This document shows positions 24,518 through 32,139 of a stretch of DNA of 64,000 bases, in pieces. Numbering within the stretch: position 1 is the stretch's first letter; each line of letters begins with the position of its first letter. Made by a program: the position numbers and the translations under genes. Origin of the DNA: Clostridia bacterium (GTDB lineage Bacteria > Bacillota > Clostridia > Oscillospirales > Acutalibacteraceae); contig JAFXBF010000014.1 of the NCBI GenBank assembly GCA_017516745.1, positions 146,187 to 210,186 on the forward strand, given 5' to 3'. Below the pieces are notes generated by a model. That model saw only the letters and a list, made by a program, of their open reading frames with translations, did no database searches and had not been told where the DNA came from.

Positions 24518-24534
24518 TTTTCTCTTTCCTTTCT

Positions 24535-25245
24535 TTATCTGTTTTTAAGGTGTCGGATTATGCTTTTTATGTTGTTTTCCGTATGCAGGCTCAATTCTGC
24601 CGGGCGCAGGCTTTCAAGCCTGTGAGCGTCCGACGAGGTGAGAATTTTCATATTGTTCAGCACGGGGAATTTCTCTTTCAGAGCGTGCACATCGCCCATA
24701 GGTGAAACCTCGGCAACCTCAAAGCCCATTTCGGGTGTAATCATACCGAGGTTGGAAATAACGCTGTAGCTGCTTCGGTCTATATGTGCAGGATAGCATA
24801 CTCCGCCATAGCCGTCAACCAGTTTCTCAACGTCATCAATTGAAATACTGCTCGCCATTGTCAGCAGTATTTCCTGCTCGCCGAGAATTTTGTCGGTTTC
24901 ATCCATTATTAACTGCGTGCCGAAAATTTCGGGTCTGTTCTTAATCTGCGGAGCACCACGCAGAACAAAATCGGAAAACTCCTCTGCCGCCTTCAGCTCT
25001 TCAAAAAGGCAGACTACGTGCACCTCCTCGCAGGTGCAAAGCTCCATTCCGGGTATTACGGTTATGCCTGCCTGCTCGCCTGCTCGCATTGCCGCGCCGC
25101 AGTTCTGGCAGGAGTTGTGGTCGGTGAGAGCTATAGCCTCCATACCCATAATAGCCGAAAGGTTTACGAGGTTGTACGGTGTCATATCCTCCTCTGCACA
25201 GGGGGAGAGGCAGGAGTGAATGTGAAAATCGTAAAACAGGCTCAT
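24535..25245 (-). CDS. PHP-domain phosphoesterase
   Basis: A 236-residue metal-dependent phosphoesterase. Metal-binding motifs are visible: DFHIHS at 6-11, ALTDHNS, the Glu and His residues in IPGMELCTCEEVHVVCLF, and the C-terminal SSDAHRLE. It overlaps the preceding DRTGG gene by 4 bases. In this context (hydrogenase-like sensor, DRTGG proteins, RsbW-like ATPase) it may act in signalling or nucleotide turnover rather than in histidine synthesis. The substrate is unknown. Confidence 0.88.
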   Translation of the reverse strand: MSLFYDFHIHSCLSPCAEEDMTPYNLVNLSAIMGMEAIALTDHNSCQNCGAAMRAGEQAGITVIPGMELCTCEEVHVVCLFEELKAAEEFSDFVLRGAPQIKNRPEIFGTQLIMDETDKILGEQEILLTMASSISIDDVEKLVDGYGGVCYPAHIDRSSYSVISNLGMITPEMGFEVAEVSPMGDVHALKEKFPVLNNMKILTSSDAHRLESLRPAELSLHTENNIKSIIRHLKNR

Positions 25246-25574
25246 ATCAGCTTTGCTATCTTTGCGCCCAGGTCAAATGCGCTTTCCTTGCTACGCAGTA
25301 CGATTACGCCGTTCTGCTTTGCACGGGTGAGGGCGTCATCGTCAAACACGGCGTTTTCCGTGAGCAGTATGCAGGCAACATCGGCAAGCACGGCAACGCC
25401 TACGGAGTTGACGTTACCCATAACGGTCAGCCAGCAATCGCCTTCCTTTGCCTTGGACATAACCCAGCTCAAAAGGTCGCCGCAGTAGCCGCCCGTAATC
25501 TGCTTTTCCTCTGCAAGCTCACCGCAGCAGAGAACCTCAAGCGAAAATTCATCAATAAGATTTTTGACATTCAT
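25242..25574 (-). CDS. DRTGG-domain protein 1
   Basis: A 110-residue protein with the DRTGG-type core: ITGGYCGDLLSWVMSKAKEGDCWLT (about 28-52), then a strand-helix repeat ending VLRSKESAFDLGAKI. This domain occurs alone or next to CBS domains and phosphotransacetylase and is thought to be a ligand-binding module. It is coupled to the PHP gene (4-base overlap) and lies 2 bases after the hydrogenase-like gene. Confidence 0.82.
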   Translation of the reverse strand: MNVKNLIDEFSLEVLCCGELAEEKQITGGYCGDLLSWVMSKAKEGDCWLTVMGNVNSVGVAVLADVACILLTENAVFDDDALTRAKQNGVIVLRSKESAFDLGAKIAKLI

Positions 25575-25576
25575 AA

Positions 25577-26875
25577 TTATTCGTCCCTTTCTTTTGCTCT
25601 GTAGGGTGCAGGGATAAGCTCACGGTCAACTCCGCTGAGCTGGTCACGCAGCCTGAAAACGCAGTCCTTTTCCGAAGCAAAGCCCCTGACTATATCGTCC
25701 GCAAGTGCCGCACATGAGGGCGCACCGCAGGTGCCGCAGTCAAGACCGGGCAGCTTATCGAGAATTTCACGCTTTTGTGCCATCTTTCTCATAGCCTCGG
25801 GCACGGTGTCCGCCAGCTTCATAACGTCTGTTGCCTGAAGTGCCTTGTGCCAGAACATACTGTCGGGCACGTCTGACGTGTCAAGGCGGTTGCAGGAAAC
25901 GGGCAGATATTTGCGAAGGCGCTTAATTCTTGCCTTTGCAACATAGGGGTTTTCATAGGTCAGCGCACCGCCCACACAGCCGCCCGTGCAGGCATTGAGC
26001 TCGATAAAATCAATATCGGGCAGCTTTTCGTCCTCAAGCTCGTTGAGAATGTTTATTACGTTGTCAATTCCGTCCGCCGCAAGGCAGTTGTCCTTGAGAA
26101 GTGAGTTTGCCTCACCGCCACCCGTAGCCCAGCCGACACCGATAACCCCCGAATCTTTAATTGACTGTGTTTCGGTCAGGTGGTTCATCTCGTGCACAAG
26201 GGCAGGGTAGATATCCTTAATCGCAATTGCGCCGTTGAGGTTGGATTTTTCAAGGCAGACGGGGGATTTGAGCGCCGTGATTTTAGCAGGGCACGGCGAA
26301 ATGAAAAACACGCCGATATCCTCATCGCTTAAGCCCGTTTCCTTCCTTGCCTTTTCTCTTGCTATTCCTCCTGCAACCTCCATAGGTGAGGTCAGCGGTA
26401 CAACGTGTTCGATAAGGTTGGGGTAATTTACCCTTATCAGCCTTACTACCGCAGGGCAGGCGGAAGAAATTACCGGCTTTCTGAGTATACCCTGCTCAAA
26501 AAGCTTCCTCGTGGCATCGCTTACAAGCTCTGCCGCCTTTGCAACCTCAACAACGTCGTCAAAGCCGAGCTTTTTAAGCGCGGTCAGCACGTAGTCCACG
26601 TCGTCAAGGTTGTTGAACTGGCCGTAAAGCGCAGGCGCAGGCACGGCAACCTTGTATTTGAATTTATGTATTTCTTCAAGTGAATCGTATTCGGCTGATT
26701 TTGCGTGGTACGGGCACACACGGATACATTCGCCGCAGTCAATACAGCGTTCTTTGATTATATGCGCCTTACCCTCACGCACTCGGATTGCGCCCGTGGG
26801 ACAACGCTTGATGCAGTTTGTACAGCCACGGCACTTTTCCGAATCCAACCGAACGGAGTGGTAAAAATCCGACAT
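25577..26875 (-). CDS. [FeFe]-hydrogenase-like protein with ferredoxin domains (sensory-type)
   Basis: A 432-residue iron-sulfur protein. Two 4Fe-4S sites lie at the N-terminus (Cys15/18/21/25 and Cys44/47/50/54). The hydrogenase core has SSACP (Cys140), SPCPAK (Cys195) and NACTGGC (Cys296, Cys300), the four H-cluster ligands. A C-terminal four-Cys motif (380, 383, 388, 405) adds another cluster. The proton-relay Cys of catalytic enzymes is Ala139 here, as in putative sensory groups. ATG 26875 after AGGAGG is preferred; further upstream the frame runs into a repeat. Partners: RsbW-like ATPase, two DRTGG proteins and a PHP protein. Confidence 0.88.
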   Translation of the reverse strand: MSDFYHSVRLDSEKCRGCTNCIKRCPTGAIRVREGKAHIIKERCIDCGECIRVCPYHAKSAEYDSLEEIHKFKYKVAVPAPALYGQFNNLDDVDYVLTALKKLGFDDVVEVAKAAELVSDATRKLFEQGILRKPVISSACPAVVRLIRVNYPNLIEHVVPLTSPMEVAGGIAREKARKETGLSDEDIGVFFISPCPAKITALKSPVCLEKSNLNGAIAIKDIYPALVHEMNHLTETQSIKDSGVIGVGWATGGGEANSLLKDNCLAADGIDNVINILNELEDEKLPDIDFIELNACTGGCVGGALTYENPYVAKARIKRLRKYLPVSCNRLDTSDVPDSMFWHKALQATDVMKLADTVPEAMRKMAQKREILDKLPGLDCGTCGAPSCAALADDIVRGFASEKDCVFRLRDQLSGVDRELIPAPYRAKERDE

Positions 26876-26905
26876 TTCTTCCTCCTGAATTGCAGCATTT
26901 TTGAA

Positions 26906-27026
26906 GTGCAAAATGCAAAGTGTAAAGTGCAAAATTGTGGGAGGGCTACGCCCTCACCCATTATAAAATTATAATCGGAGCGTAGCGACCCTTAATTTTG
27001 CATTATGCATTTTGCACTTTGCATTT
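26906..27026. repeat. Family A intergenic repeat, uninterrupted copy
   Basis: The left arm has TGCAAAR heptamers, then GAGGGCTACGCCCTC, a short AT spacer, GGAGCGTAGCGACCC, and the right arm of TTTGCA heptamers. It separates the hydrogenase-like gene from the ATPase gene. The same architecture is interrupted by other repeats at 2761-3030 and 53784-54048. Confidence 0.85.
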
Positions 27027-27035
27027 ACTTAAAAT

Positions 27036-27461
27036 TTACTTAACGTAAATTTTAAGTGTCATAACCGTGCCTTTCCCAAGGACGGTATCAATTTTCATTT
27101 CATCTGTATATTTTTTAATGTTGGGCAGGCCCATACCTGCGCCGAAGCCCAGCGCACGCACCTGGTCGGGGGCGGTGGAGTAGCCCTCCTGCATTGCAAG
27201 CTCAACGTTTTCAATGCCCGGGCCGTGGTCGGTGAGAACAACCTCAACGTAGTCGGGGGCGATTTCAACGTCAATTTCGCCGCCGCCTGCGTGAATTACA
27301 AGGTTGATTTCCGCCTCGTAAACGGCAATTGCCGTGTTGCGGATAATTTCGGGCGGAAAGCCTATATCCTTAAGCGTTTTTTTGATTTTGCCGGAAGCCT
27401 CACCTGCACGTGTGAAGTCCCTGCCGTCAACATCGTAATGCAACTTTATAGCTTCACTCAT
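27036..27461 (-). CDS. RsbW-like ATP-binding protein (GHKL fold)
   Basis: A 141-residue stand-alone histidine-kinase-type ATPase domain: N-box EAEINLVIHAGG (about 49-60), DHGPGIENVELA and the G-rich GFGAGMGLPNIKK (about 103-115). Such proteins act as anti-sigma factors or Ser/Thr kinases. It is the second gene of the hydrogenase-like sensor operon, between DRTGG protein 2 and the hydrogenase-like gene. It may relay the sensor state by phosphorylation; the target is not visible. Confidence 0.88.
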   Translation of the reverse strand: MSEAIKLHYDVDGRDFTRAGEASGKIKKTLKDIGFPPEIIRNTAIAVYEAEINLVIHAGGGEIDVEIAPDYVEVVLTDHGPGIENVELAMQEGYSTAPDQVRALGFGAGMGLPNIKKYTDEMKIDTVLGKGTVMTLKIYVK

Positions 27462-27476
27462 ACCGTCTGCCCTCCC

Positions 27477-27833
27477 TTATTCGGGTCTGTGTGCGCCGCC
27501 GCGCAGACCGTTTTCGTAAAGAATACCGCAGGAGGTGAACATTTCACGCTTGGTTTTGAGCAGGGGAATTCCGTTTTCCTCGGCAAGGTCAATCATACCG
27601 AGGTCGGGGCTTTTGCCGCGGACAAAAACGATGCACTTCATATCCATCATTTCAGCCGTGCGTACAACCTGCGGATTAACAAGACCCGTCAGCAGTACAG
27701 CCTGCTCCTTGACGTAAGCCAGCACGTCGCTCATCATATCGCTGCCGCAGGCGGAATGAACCTCTCTGTCCAGAAATTCCTCGCCGTAAACCAGCTCGGC
27801 ATCAAGCACTTTCATAATTTCGGAAACCTTCAT
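27477..27833 (-). CDS. DRTGG-domain protein 2
   Basis: A 118-residue protein resembling DRTGG protein 1: VYGEEFLDREVHSACGSDMMSDVLAYV followed by alternating strand and helix, then IPLLKTKREMFTSCGILYENG. It is the first gene of the sensor operon, 15 bases before the ATPase gene. It is probably a small-molecule-binding module, with ligand unknown. Confidence 0.8.
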   Translation of the reverse strand: MKVSEIMKVLDAELVYGEEFLDREVHSACGSDMMSDVLAYVKEQAVLLTGLVNPQVVRTAEMMDMKCIVFVRGKSPDLGMIDLAEENGIPLLKTKREMFTSCGILYENGLRGGAHRPE

Positions 27834-27885
27834 AACGGTTTCTCCTTTCGGTAATAGATTTATATGTTGAAATTAAATTGTTTAA

Positions 27886-28233
27886 TTAATACATCTTTTT
27901 CATGTTGCCTTTTTTCCATTCTTTATAGAAGAACTCCATTGAAAAGGCAAATACACCCTTGTTTTTTATAACGGATTTAAGTACTTTTTTACACTCTCTT
28001 TTATAATCAAAAATTAGCAGGGAAGCAGTCGTGGCAGCAACATAAAAATCCTCATTATAAAGCTGTGCCTTTGCAAGGGTTATGCCTTCTTCGCTGGACA
28101 TTAGTATACCAATATTTTTAATTATAACAGAGTAAGCTTTGTTGACAAGTTTATGATCTTCTCCATGCTCTAAGCCGCTTCCGTAGATATGGCAGGCTTC
28201 AATATATTGCTGGAGTACGGCTTGCAAATCCAT
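27886..28233 (-). CDS. DUF2019-like protein
   Basis: A 115-residue helical-repeat protein. The spacing of helices and the ending FAFSMEFFYKEWKKGN match the DUF2019 pattern (HEAT-like). ATG 28233 after GAGGA is preferred. The longer frame would overlap the ABC permease gene. Such small proteins are often immunity-like or accessory; there is no toxin next to it here, so function is left open. Confidence 0.75.
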   Translation of the reverse strand: MDLQAVLQQYIEACHIYGSGLEHGEDHKLVNKAYSVIIKNIGILMSSEEGITLAKAQLYNEDFYVAATTASLLIFDYKRECKKVLKSVIKNKGVFAFSMEFFYKEWKKGNMKKMY

Positions 28234-28243
28234 ATTATTATCC

Positions 28244-29089
28244 TCAACAACAATTCTTTTTAGATAACCTTTGCTTGATTTTTCCTGCAATGCTGAACAG
28301 CACGAACATAATTGCGTTTACGGCAACTACGCTTGCGCCTGTCGGCAAATCGAAGCGGTAGGCGGCAACAAAGCCGAGGAAAAAGCCGAGCGTTGATACG
28401 ACCGCCGAGCAGAGCACAACGCCTCTGAACGAGCGGAAAAAGCGCATTGCGGTAAGCGACGGGAAAATGAGAAGTGAGGAAATGAGAATTGCACCCATCA
28501 GGCGCATACCCACAACTATCGTAACAGCAGTCAGCAGAGCTATGACCGTGTTGTAAAACGAAACCCTTGTGCCCGTTGCCTTGGCAAAGCTCTCGTCAAA
28601 GGTTACGCTGAAAACGGTTTTGTACATCAGCGCATACATCAGTATTACAACGGCGGAAAGAATTATGCTCACCGTCACGTCGCTGCTGTTTACCGCAACG
28701 ATACTGCCGAACATATAGCTGCCGACATCTATATTCACATTGCCTGCGAGCTTGACCGTCAGCACGCCCACGGCAATGGCTGTGCCCGAAATAAGCGCTA
28801 TTGCGCTGTCGCCGTTAATGCGGCTGTTTCGGCTTATGCGAAGCAGAAAATACGCCGCAACGATAACTACGGGTATGGCGATTTTAAGCGGAGCAATTCC
28901 TGCCGCCGCCGCAACGCAAAGCGCACCGTAGCCGACATGTGAAAGTCCGTCACCAATCATTGAAAAGCGCTTGAGCACAAGCACCGACCCGAGCAACGCC
29001 GCACAGAGCGACACAAGTATGCCCACCAATAACGGTGTGCGCAAAAACGGATATGAAAATATTTCTGTTATTGCTGTAATGAATGACAT
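28244..29089 (-). CDS. ABC-3 family metal (Zn/Mn) transporter permease
   Basis: A 281-residue membrane protein with about eight spans. The block GDGLSHVGYGALCVAAAAGI (about 46-65) and SYMFGSIVAVNSSDV are characteristic of ZnuB/MntB-type permeases for divalent metals. No ATPase or substrate-binding lipoprotein gene is adjacent: upstream lie a repeat region and the uracil-DNA glycosylase gene. It must use partners encoded elsewhere, or the operon has been broken. Confidence 0.88.
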   Translation of the reverse strand: MSFITAITEIFSYPFLRTPLLVGILVSLCAALLGSVLVLKRFSMIGDGLSHVGYGALCVAAAAGIAPLKIAIPVVIVAAYFLLRISRNSRINGDSAIALISGTAIAVGVLTVKLAGNVNIDVGSYMFGSIVAVNSSDVTVSIILSAVVILMYALMYKTVFSVTFDESFAKATGTRVSFYNTVIALLTAVTIVVGMRLMGAILISSLLIFPSLTAMRFFRSFRGVVLCSAVVSTLGFFLGFVAAYRFDLPTGASVVAVNAIMFVLFSIAGKIKQRLSKKNCC

Positions 29090-29124
29090 TATAAAAGCCT
29101 CAGTTATCTGTTGAGTTAAAACAA

Positions 29125-29220
29125 TTATTATCTTTCAAATACTATCTCTTATCTATCATCTAATCGGTATTTTAAAATCAATGTAAGATAAGAGATATAA
29201 AGATAATAAATATGAGATAG
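29125..29220. repeat. Family C repeat (TATCTCTTATCT palindrome)
   Basis: A 96-base AT-rich palindromic element with ATCTCTTATCT/AGATAAGAGAT arms around AATCGGTATTTTAAAATC. A close copy in reverse orientation is inserted in the family A element at 53878-53972. Confidence 0.8.
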
Positions 29221-29236
29221 TAGTTTTTTAAAAATT

Positions 29237-29279
29237 CGGCTGAGGGCGAAGCCCTCCCACAATTTTACACTTTGCACTC
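29237..29279. repeat. Half of a family A repeat
   Basis: GAGGGCGAAGCCCTC hairpin plus a TTTACACTTTGCAC arm, directly 3' of the glycosylase stop codon on the minus strand. Confidence 0.75.
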
Positions 29280-29283
29280 GAGC

Positions 29284-29862
29284 TTAAATCTCGTAAGTTT
29301 CAGGACACACTTCCATAATCTTCTCTCGAAGCGCAATAAAGTCCTCCAGCGCTTCCGGCTTCTGGTTGGGATTACGAAGCAAGGCTGCCGGGTGAAACGT
29401 GCCCATCATAAGGGTTCCGTTTTTATCGAAGAACTGACCGTGCTGTTTTGTTACCTTGAAATCGGGTGAAATGAGTCTTGTTGCCGAAATTCTGCCAAGG
29501 CAGACTATGATTTTCGGCTTGAGTAGTCTTGTCTGCTCACGAAGCCAGCCGATGCACTCGTTCTGCTCCTCGGGGGAGGGGTCACGGTTTTGCGGCGGAC
29601 GGCATTTTACCATATTTGCAATGTAGATGTTCTTTTTTCTGTCAAGGTCAACTGCGGCAAGGAATTTGTCGAGAAGCTGACCGCCTCTGCCGACAAAGGG
29701 CTCACCCTGTAAATCCTCGTTTGCGCCTGGGCCTTCGCCAATGAAAAGCACCTTTGCGGTTTCGTTGCCTACGCCGAAAACAAGCTTTGTTCTCGTTGCG
29801 GCAAGGGGGCATTTTGTGCAGCCCATACAGTCGTTTTTAAGCTGTTCCCAATTATCGTACAT
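29284..29862 (-). CDS. Uracil-DNA glycosylase, family 4 type
   Basis: A 192-residue DNA repair enzyme that removes uracil. The N-terminal Cys group (CMGCTKC) with Cys87 in KCRPP and a later Cys would hold a 4Fe-4S cluster. Motif A is GEGPGANED (about 42-50), followed by [11 protein letters not shown], and the distal motif [10 protein letters not shown] carries the catalytic-site His. It is 3 bases after recF, so the two are co-transcribed as DNA maintenance genes. Confidence 0.93.
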   Translation of the reverse strand: MYDNWEQLKNDCMGCTKCPLAATRTKLVFGVGNETAKVLFIGEGPGANEDLQGEPFVGRGGQLLDKFLAAVDLDRKKNIYIANMVKCRPPQNRDPSPEEQNECIGWLREQTRLLKPKIIVCLGRISATRLISPDFKVTKQHGQFFDKNGTLMMGTFHPAALLRNPNQKPEALEDFIALREKIMEVCPETYEI

Positions 29863-29865
29863 AAT

Positions 29866-30960
29866 TTATTTCTCCAACTGTTCAAGTCGTTCTACTTTAA
29901 CATTTAAGCCTTCCATGTGGACAAGGTTTTCCTCGTCACAGCAGGTGATGAAAACCTGCCTGTTCTGCAGGCGGCTGACAACGTATTTCTGCCTTAACGG
30001 ATCAAGCTCGCTGAAAACATCGTCCAGCAGAATTACGGGCTCTTCACCCGTGGCTTTTGCGATTAAATCCGCTTCCGCTAATTTGAGCGAAAGTGCGGCA
30101 CTTCTCTGCTGACCCTGCGAGCCGAAATTACGGGCGCTTTTGCCCGAAAGCTCAATTGAAAACTCTTCTCTGTGTGCGCCTACGCTTGTAACGCAGCGTT
30201 CAACGTCGCTCTCACGCTTTTCACGCAGAGCGTTGATAAGGCTTTCGTATATCTCTTGTCGCCCCTGCGCCTTTTCACGGGTGTACTCCTTGTAGCGCAG
30301 GGCAAGTGCTTCCTTGCCAGAGGAAATTTCATCGTAGGCAGGGCAGGCAAACTCCTTCAGGCTTTCAAGGCAGCGCATACGGCTGTCGATTATAACCGCA
30401 CCCTTCTGCGCAAGCTCCTCGTCCCATATATCGAGCATTGCAAGGAAAGAAGGGTTATCTCTTGCCGCACGGAGTGTGGCGTTGCGCTGGGCTAAAATCT
30501 TGTTGTATTCAAGTAAGTTTTTTGCGTAATTAGGCTTCAACTGGCTCAAGGCAATGTCAAGAAATTTGCGTCTTTCCTCGGGGCCTTCCTTGACAATGGA
30601 CAGGTGAAGCGGAGTAAACGCAACGCAGGTGAATTCGCCGTTCATTTTCCTGCCCGAGGGCAGAGAAATGCCGTTAAGCTCTGCGTGGCGCTTCTCATCA
30701 ACCGTTATAACGGCGTTTTTGACACGGTTGCCCGAATAAAATTCCATTTCAAGCCGTGCCTGCTGTGTGTCGAAACGCACAACGTCCTTATCCTTCAGGC
30801 TTCTGAAGCTGCGGCAGCCCGTGAAAAGCCATATACTCTCTATTAAGTTTGTTTTTCCCAGGCCGTTTTCGCCGCAGATTATGTTCACACCCTCGCCCGG
30901 GGTATAATCCAGCCGGGCAAGGTTGCGGTAATCATAGGCTTTAAGGTTAAGAACTCTCAT
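29866..30960 (-). CDS. recF: DNA replication and repair protein RecF
   Basis: A 364-residue SMC-like ATPase that loads RecA at gaps. Walker A is GENGLGKTN (30-38), the ABC signature region is [19 protein letters not shown], and Walker B is [12 protein letters not shown] (about 315-326). Length is standard. Unusually, it is not next to dnaA/dnaN or gyrB. Here it follows an N-acyltransferase gene (11-base gap) and precedes the glycosylase gene. The rpmH-rnpA-yidC cluster is about 18 kb away. Confidence 0.95.
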   Translation of the reverse strand: MRVLNLKAYDYRNLARLDYTPGEGVNIICGENGLGKTNLIESIWLFTGCRSFRSLKDKDVVRFDTQQARLEMEFYSGNRVKNAVITVDEKRHAELNGISLPSGRKMNGEFTCVAFTPLHLSIVKEGPEERRKFLDIALSQLKPNYAKNLLEYNKILAQRNATLRAARDNPSFLAMLDIWDEELAQKGAVIIDSRMRCLESLKEFACPAYDEISSGKEALALRYKEYTREKAQGRQEIYESLINALREKRESDVERCVTSVGAHREEFSIELSGKSARNFGSQGQQRSAALSLKLAEADLIAKATGEEPVILLDDVFSELDPLRQKYVVSRLQNRQVFITCCDEENLVHMEGLNVKVERLEQLEK

Positions 30961-30971
30961 TTAATCTTCGA

Positions 30972-31895
30972 TTATCTTACGATGTGGTCTTTGTCAAACA
31001 GAATTACGCCGAAGCCGTGGCCTGTTTTGCCGCCTGCCTCAACATATTCTGCAAAGGCACGGCGCATCGAGGTATCTCTCGGCCACTGCTCGACAGGCAG
31101 GTCGGAGAAGCGGTCGAAAATTCTCCAGCCGTCGTTGAATTCTTCCTTCTCGCCCTGCTCAAGCAGCTCAAAATCACGGATGAATTTTGCCGTGTTGCTG
31201 TTTTCGGGCAGGAATGTGAGGTACTTGTCGTAAAGCAGCCATGAGCCGCAGCCGAAAAGCACGGGGCCGCCGCCAAATTCATCCTTGAAGAATTCATAAG
31301 CCTGGCGGTAGGAATCGAAACGGATTTCGTCTGTAAGCGGAACGCCTGAGGACGGAATGTGGAAGTTGACATATTTATCACCTGTGTGTACAACGTGGCC
31401 GCTTGAAAGCACTTTTCCGTCATGTTTTTCATCAAGTTCACGCAGTTCAAACTGGAAGCGACCAAGGGCAAAACGGTCAACCTCGTACTGGCCGTGGAAC
31501 CAGCCGCCGACGAAGGTACCCCAGCAGTTTTCGCAGTTGCGGCACTCGATAAGCTTGTACTTGAGGTCGCACATATGGTCGTAGTACATCTTGTCGGAAA
31601 GACCCTTTTCACGGTAACGGTTGAGAAGCTCCTCACTGCAGCAAAGCAGGAAAACCATGTGCATTGTCTGCTCGGGCTTGCCCATTTTCTTTGCAAGCTC
31701 GGTTACTCTGTCGAGCTTTTCGCCCAGCTCGTTTGCCTTGGGGAACATATAGTCCTCGTAAATCTTGTCGAACTCGTCGCCCCACTCCTTGTTTTCATCA
31801 AGGAGCTTGAACATTTTGATAAAACAGTCCTGTGCCTCCTGCGGAAAGCCGATTTTCTGCATAACGTCTCTGGTGTGTTCTGAATTGTGAAGCAT
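30972..31895 (-). CDS. GNAT-like N-acyltransferase (NAT_N / GNAT_C two-domain type)
   Basis: A 307-residue protein that resembles the two-domain acyltransferase-like family of gut clostridia: an all-helical N-terminal domain (about 1-120, with EQTMHMVFLLCCSEELLNRY), then a GNAT-like C-terminal domain with GGWFHGQYEVDRFALGRFQFELRE and VVHTGDKYVNFHIPSSGVPLT. The substrate is unknown. It is the first gene of a unit with recF and the uracil-DNA glycosylase. Family memory is imperfect, so the name is provisional. Confidence 0.75.
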   Translation of the reverse strand: MLHNSEHTRDVMQKIGFPQEAQDCFIKMFKLLDENKEWGDEFDKIYEDYMFPKANELGEKLDRVTELAKKMGKPEQTMHMVFLLCCSEELLNRYREKGLSDKMYYDHMCDLKYKLIECRNCENCWGTFVGGWFHGQYEVDRFALGRFQFELRELDEKHDGKVLSSGHVVHTGDKYVNFHIPSSGVPLTDEIRFDSYRQAYEFFKDEFGGGPVLFGCGSWLLYDKYLTFLPENSNTAKFIRDFELLEQGEKEEFNDGWRIFDRFSDLPVEQWPRDTSMRRAFAEYVEAGGKTGHGFGVILFDKDHIVR

Positions 31896-31967
31896 GGTTG
31901 TTACGTCCTTTCAATTAATGAATTTATGTTATTCGGATTACAGTTCAGTATGGGAATAAATTGTTGT

Positions 31968-32116
31968 GAATGAATAATGAATAGTGAATAATGAAAAATG
32001 AATAATTGATGGCGGGACACCCGCACCCGAATTATATAATATGGGTAAGGGCGTAGCCCATCCTTTATTATTCATTATTCATCAGCGTATGCGACTTCAT
32101 TATTCATTTTTCATTT
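31968..32116. repeat. Family E repeat (AATGAATA arms around hairpins)
   Basis: A left arm of reiterated AATGAATA/ATGAAAA units and a right arm of TATTCATT units enclose GC-rich hairpins (GGCGGGACACCCGC, GGGTAAGGGCGTAGCCC). The design parallels family A with a different heptamer. No gene is seen in 31896-32138. Confidence 0.78.
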
Positions 32117-32139
32117 ACAGTTTGTCGCCGACAAACTGT
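32117..32139. repeat. Family D palindrome at the GH127 stop codon
   Basis: ACAGTTTGTCG-C-CGACAAACTGT is a perfect 23-base palindrome abutting the stop codon. The same half-site bounds the composite repeats at 2761 and 53784-54048. Confidence 0.8.

Noticed and set aside
26876-26932. Upstream extension of the hydrogenase-like gene
   Set aside because: The extra residues translate a family A repeat arm, and the AGGAGG site points to ATG 26875.
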